The notes below the pieces were generated by a model. The model ran no database searches. It saw only the letters and a list, made by a program, of their open reading frames with translations, and had not been told where the DNA came from. From Pseudomonadota bacterium (lineage in GTDB: Bacteria; Pseudomonadota; Alphaproteobacteria; Micropepsales; Micropepsaceae), in the NCBI GenBank assembly GCA_021817355.1, contig JAKAVI010000044.1, positions 1 to 6,953 on the forward strand: DNA of 6,953 nt. Direction: 5' to 3'. Shown piece after piece: positions 5,087 through 6,953 of the stretch. The first letter of the stretch is position 1; every line of letters starts with the position of its first letter. Both the position numbers and the translations under genes were made by a program.

Positions 5087-5749
5087 ATGGGAACGACGAT
5101 ACTTCGCGCAGGTCTACGCTTTGGCGCCACCTTGATTCTGGTCTTGGCGGTTGCGCCGGTGGTCCTTGCGGCCTTACCGGCAAATCCCTACACGCCAGAG
5201 AGCCGCCAGAGCCTGACCGCCACCAGCAGCACGATTCCCGAAGGACCTCAAGCCGACGCGCCGTTCGGTTACATCGATTTCTGCATGCGCTTCACCACTC
5301 AGTGCCCGTTCGCCAGCAAGCAGGCCCGACCGGTGACAACCTGGCGCTACTGGCCACAGATGGTCAACATCAACCGCGAGGTCAATCGCGCCATCAAGCC
5401 GGAATCTGCCATCCGTCATTATGGCATCTACCAGTACTGGACGATCCCCAAGGACGGTTATGGCGATTGCGCAGATTACGCCCTGACCAAACGGCATGAC
5501 CTCGCGCGGGACGGCATTCCGCTCTCCGACCTCAATCTCGCCATCGTGGGATTGCCCGATGGCGAGCTGCATGCCGTCCTCGTCGTTTCGACGGCCGACG
5601 GTGATTATGTGCTCGACAATCTGCACCGGCGCATACGCCTGTGGAACCAGACCGGCTATGTCTTCCTCAGCGCAATGTCGGCCCAAAGCCCAACCAATTG
5701 GGTGAAGGTGGTACAGCGCTCCACGCTCGCGCATCCGCATCGTCGCTAA
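5087..5749 (+). CDS. Exported transglutaminase-like cysteine peptidase (BTLCP / LapG family)
   Basis: A 220-residue protein of the bacterial transglutaminase-like cysteine proteinase family, which includes LapG, the periplasmic protease that releases LapA-type adhesins. An N-terminal signal peptide is visible: basic residues, a hydrophobic stretch at about 12-28, and a likely cut after VLA or LAA near residue 28-29, so it acts in the periplasm. The papain-like triad can be assigned: Cys128 in GYGDCADYALTKR, His162 in GELHAVLVV, Asp177 in DYVLDNLH. The preceding YWTIPKDG and the ending TNWVKV also fit. LapG proteins usually read GDCED at the nucleophile; here Ala129 replaces the glutamate tied to calcium binding. 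AGGGG at 5076-5080, six bases upstream, supports the ATG. A weak TTGACC (5026-5031) may belong to its own promoter. No LapD-like receptor, adhesin or type I secretion gene is in view, so the substrate is unknown. Confidence 0.88.
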   Translation: MGTTILRAGLRFGATLILVLAVAPVVLAALPANPYTPESRQSLTATSSTIPEGPQADAPFGYIDFCMRFTTQCPFASKQARPVTTWRYWPQMVNINREVNRAIKPESAIRHYGIYQYWTIPKDGYGDCADYALTKRHDLARDGIPLSDLNLAIVGLPDGELHAVLVVSTADGDYVLDNLHRRIRLWNQTGYVFLSAMSAQSPTNWVKVVQRSTLAHPHRR

Positions 5750-5917
5750 AACTTTGTAAAAAGAGTATGCTGCCGCGCGCATGCCAGCACTCACTCCAGC
5801 GGCTGCTCGCAAGGCCAGCTGCCCCAAAACGCAATCGGTCCGGAAACTCTCTTTCCTCTGACTACAGGCACGGCAAAGATTAGTCGGCCTTTCGCGCATC
5901 ATGAAAATCGCATTCAC

Positions 5918-6325
5918 TCAATTTGCGAGTGGAACCGATGTGGTCGCATTATAGTCGATGGCAAAGGTGTTGATGAGAGGTACCGAATAGCTCTCGGAGA
6001 ATGACGCCGAAATGGTCGCAGTCTTCAGCGTACCGGTCTGGCTTACGCTATAATCTACCGTTGCCGAAGGCGCATTCGCCGCGGCGAGATAGTTGTTGAC
6101 CGCATTGGAGATATCGCTCTGCGTTGCGGACTGATTTATGGCGGCAAGACGGGAGCCGCTTTCTACCGCCCACTGCAGCGTTGCATTCGTGAACATGATG
6201 ATTGCGATATAGGCAATAGCAAAGATGAACATGAAGAACGCAACGCTCACGACTGCAAACTCCACCGCAGCAGCGCCCCGCTCATCATCGGCAAAGTGTC
6301 GGAATTTTCCTCCGCTCAAAGTCAT
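5918..6325 (-). CDS. TadE-like class III pseudopilin (second of the tandem pair)
   Basis: A 135-residue TadE-like protein of the Tad/Flp pilus system. The charged leader ends DDERG, followed by AAAVEFAVVSVAFFMFIFAI. This is the class III prepilin signature: cleavage after Gly17 by the Tad prepilin peptidase, Glu22 at position +5, then one membrane helix (about 22-45). The rest is a small periplasmic domain rich in Ser, Thr, Ala and Asn with no cysteine. Pseudopilins of this type are needed to assemble or anchor Flp pili. The start overlaps the stop of the upstream gene as ATGA (6325-6322), implying translational coupling. It appears to be the last gene of its operon and converges on the peptidase gene across 168 bases, where only a weak 5-bp stem (GGAAA/TTTCC, 5842-5856) is visible and no clear terminator. 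Confidence 0.88.
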   Translation of the reverse strand: MTLSGGKFRHFADDERGAAAVEFAVVSVAFFMFIFAIAYIAIIMFTNATLQWAVESGSRLAAINQSATQSDISNAVNNYLAAANAPSATVDYSVSQTGTLKTATISASFSESYSVPLINTFAIDYNATTSVPLAN

Positions 6326-6834
6326 CGCACTCTCGCGATCTGGGTCTGGGCACGATTGAGGTAAAAGACTGAACCTCCAAGCTCCCCAGTTGTCACGACA
6401 GAGACATATTCATAGGGCGCGCTACCGTCCGGACAGGCCTGGGTACAGGGCGAGGTGACGCCATCACATGTGCAGTATTCACTTGATGTCAGCGTGCCGT
6501 TGGCGGGTTTGTTATCCCACGCCTGCATGCCCGCAGCATTGGCCACACTCATGTCACTTCCACCATTTAGCACATACTGAATAGCGGCCCTGGACGCGGT
6601 TTCCATATCTGATGATCCTACCAGAATCGCGGACACCTGACTGATTCCGAGCACCATAATGGCCAGAACCGGAGCCAACAGACCGAATTCTACGGCAGCG
6701 GTACCACTATCCTCTGCGAACTGACGCACCCACTGCCAAAAGGGGTAGAAGGCCCGCCCTTGTCCAGAAGCCGGCAAGCTGCCGACCGGATCATTGCTCG
6801 CCCGACGCACGCAAACCTTTCTCATCACCATCAT
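6322..6834 (-). CDS. TadE-like pseudopilin with a four-cysteine C-terminal domain
   Basis: A 170-residue TadE/TadG-type pilus assembly protein. The class III prepilin motif is AEDSGTAAVEFGLLAP: cleavage after Gly44, Glu49 at +5, and a single membrane helix at about 48-72. The leader is long (44 residues) compared with the 17 of its neighbour. The periplasmic part has four cysteines in CxC-x6-CxxxC spacing (121, 123, 130, 134) followed by APYEYVSV, which could form two disulfides; this pattern recurs in alphaproteobacterial TadE-like proteins as I recall them. I chose the ATG at 6834 because it shares one base with the stop of the upstream gene (TGATG), a common coupling arrangement, although GGAG lies only two bases before it. 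ATGs at 6831 and 6825 are also possible. The TTG at 6894 is rejected because it lies inside the upstream gene. Confidence 0.87.
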   Translation of the reverse strand: MMVMRKVCVRRASNDPVGSLPASGQGRAFYPFWQWVRQFAEDSGTAAVEFGLLAPVLAIMVLGISQVSAILVGSSDMETASRAAIQYVLNGGSDMSVANAAGMQAWDNKPANGTLTSSEYCTCDGVTSPCTQACPDGSAPYEYVSVVTTGELGGSVFYLNRAQTQIARVR

Positions 6835-6953
6835 CACTCCACAAGCGTGACCGCGCCGGGAACCGCGATCGACTGCATTCCCGACCCCGAGCAATCGGCA
6901 CGAAAGCTGGCGGTTCCGGTGTAGTAGATTGTATCTGCGACCACCTGCATGCA
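6834..6953 (-). CDS. C-terminus of a third gene of the tad-type operon (5' end outside window)
   Basis: A minus-strand reading frame is open from the right edge to a TGA at 6836-6834, giving 39 residues that end GAVTLVE. It includes MQVVADTIYYTGTASF and two cysteines. No domain can be named from this piece. The one-base TGATG overlap with the next gene and the matching orientation make it a genuine operon member. A TadE- or TadG-like pilus protein is the likely identity, by position only. Confidence 0.65.
   Translation of the reverse strand, partial: CMQVVADTIYYTGTASFRADCSGSGMQSIAVPGAVTLVE

Noticed and set aside
5842..5856. Possible bidirectional terminator between the peptidase and the TadE-like gene
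   Set aside because: The stem is only 5 bp (GGAAA/TTTCC), AT-rich, with no U tract on either strand.
5174..5917. Minus-strand frame (247 residues) opposite the LapG-like peptidase
   Set aside because: The plus strand has an intact signal peptide and catalytic triad; the antisense translation has no family features.
6161..6168. Second GGCGGTAG core, on the minus strand inside the TadE-like gene
   Set aside because: Only the 8-base core matches; the following bases are AAAG, and the site is inside codons for WAVES. Treated as chance, and as a reminder that the core alone is not rare here.

Overview
This GC-rich, densely coding window looks chromosomal and probably alphaproteobacterial. That placement is inference: it rests on two class III (Tad/Flp) pseudopilin genes in tandem, a stand-alone transglutaminase-like cysteine peptidase, and the codon bias, with no rRNA or other taxonomic marker in view. 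No tRNA, CRISPR array or intact insertion sequence was found.

Left block (1-3466, minus strand, read right to left): a specialised NusG paralogue of RfaH type (2948-3466), a UDP-glucuronate decarboxylase (1830-2783), a PIG-L/LmbE deacetylase (713-1624), and the 5' part of an AsnB-type glutamine-dependent amidotransferase (1-592) that runs off the left edge. This reads as the start of a surface- or exopolysaccharide operon: UDP-xylose supply, N-deacetylation of an amino sugar, and amidation of a carboxylate, led by its own antitermination factor. The 164 bases between the NusG paralogue and the decarboxylase hold the most interesting signal. On the transcribed strand there is a perfect 9-bp stem-loop, then 3 bases later GGCGGTAGCATG, which matches the ops element that recruits RfaH in enterobacteria, then a second 9-bp inverted repeat just before the decarboxylase start. 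Genes after this site have weak or no Shine-Dalgarno sequences, as RfaH-controlled genes often do.

Centre (3467-3891): a 425-base divergent control region. It carries a good minus-strand promoter (TTGCGC-17-TAAAAT) for the antiterminator, a pair of 14-base direct repeats at its predicted transcription start, and the leader of a plus-strand gene.

Plus-strand genes: a WecA/MraY-family polyprenyl-phosphate sugar-1-phosphate transferase (3892-4932), likely the enzyme that starts the lipid-linked repeat unit. It has serine where the family has aspartate in its GDxGS motif. Next is an exported LapG-like (BTLCP) cysteine peptidase (5087-5749).

Right block (5918-6953, minus strand): two TadE-like pseudopilins and the C-terminus of a third protein, joined by stop/start overlaps (TGATG and ATGA). 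This is the end of a Tad pilus-type operon, converging on the peptidase gene.

Also notable is a decayed partial copy of the deacetylase 5' end, including an 18-base exact repeat, in the gap between the decarboxylase and the deacetylase.
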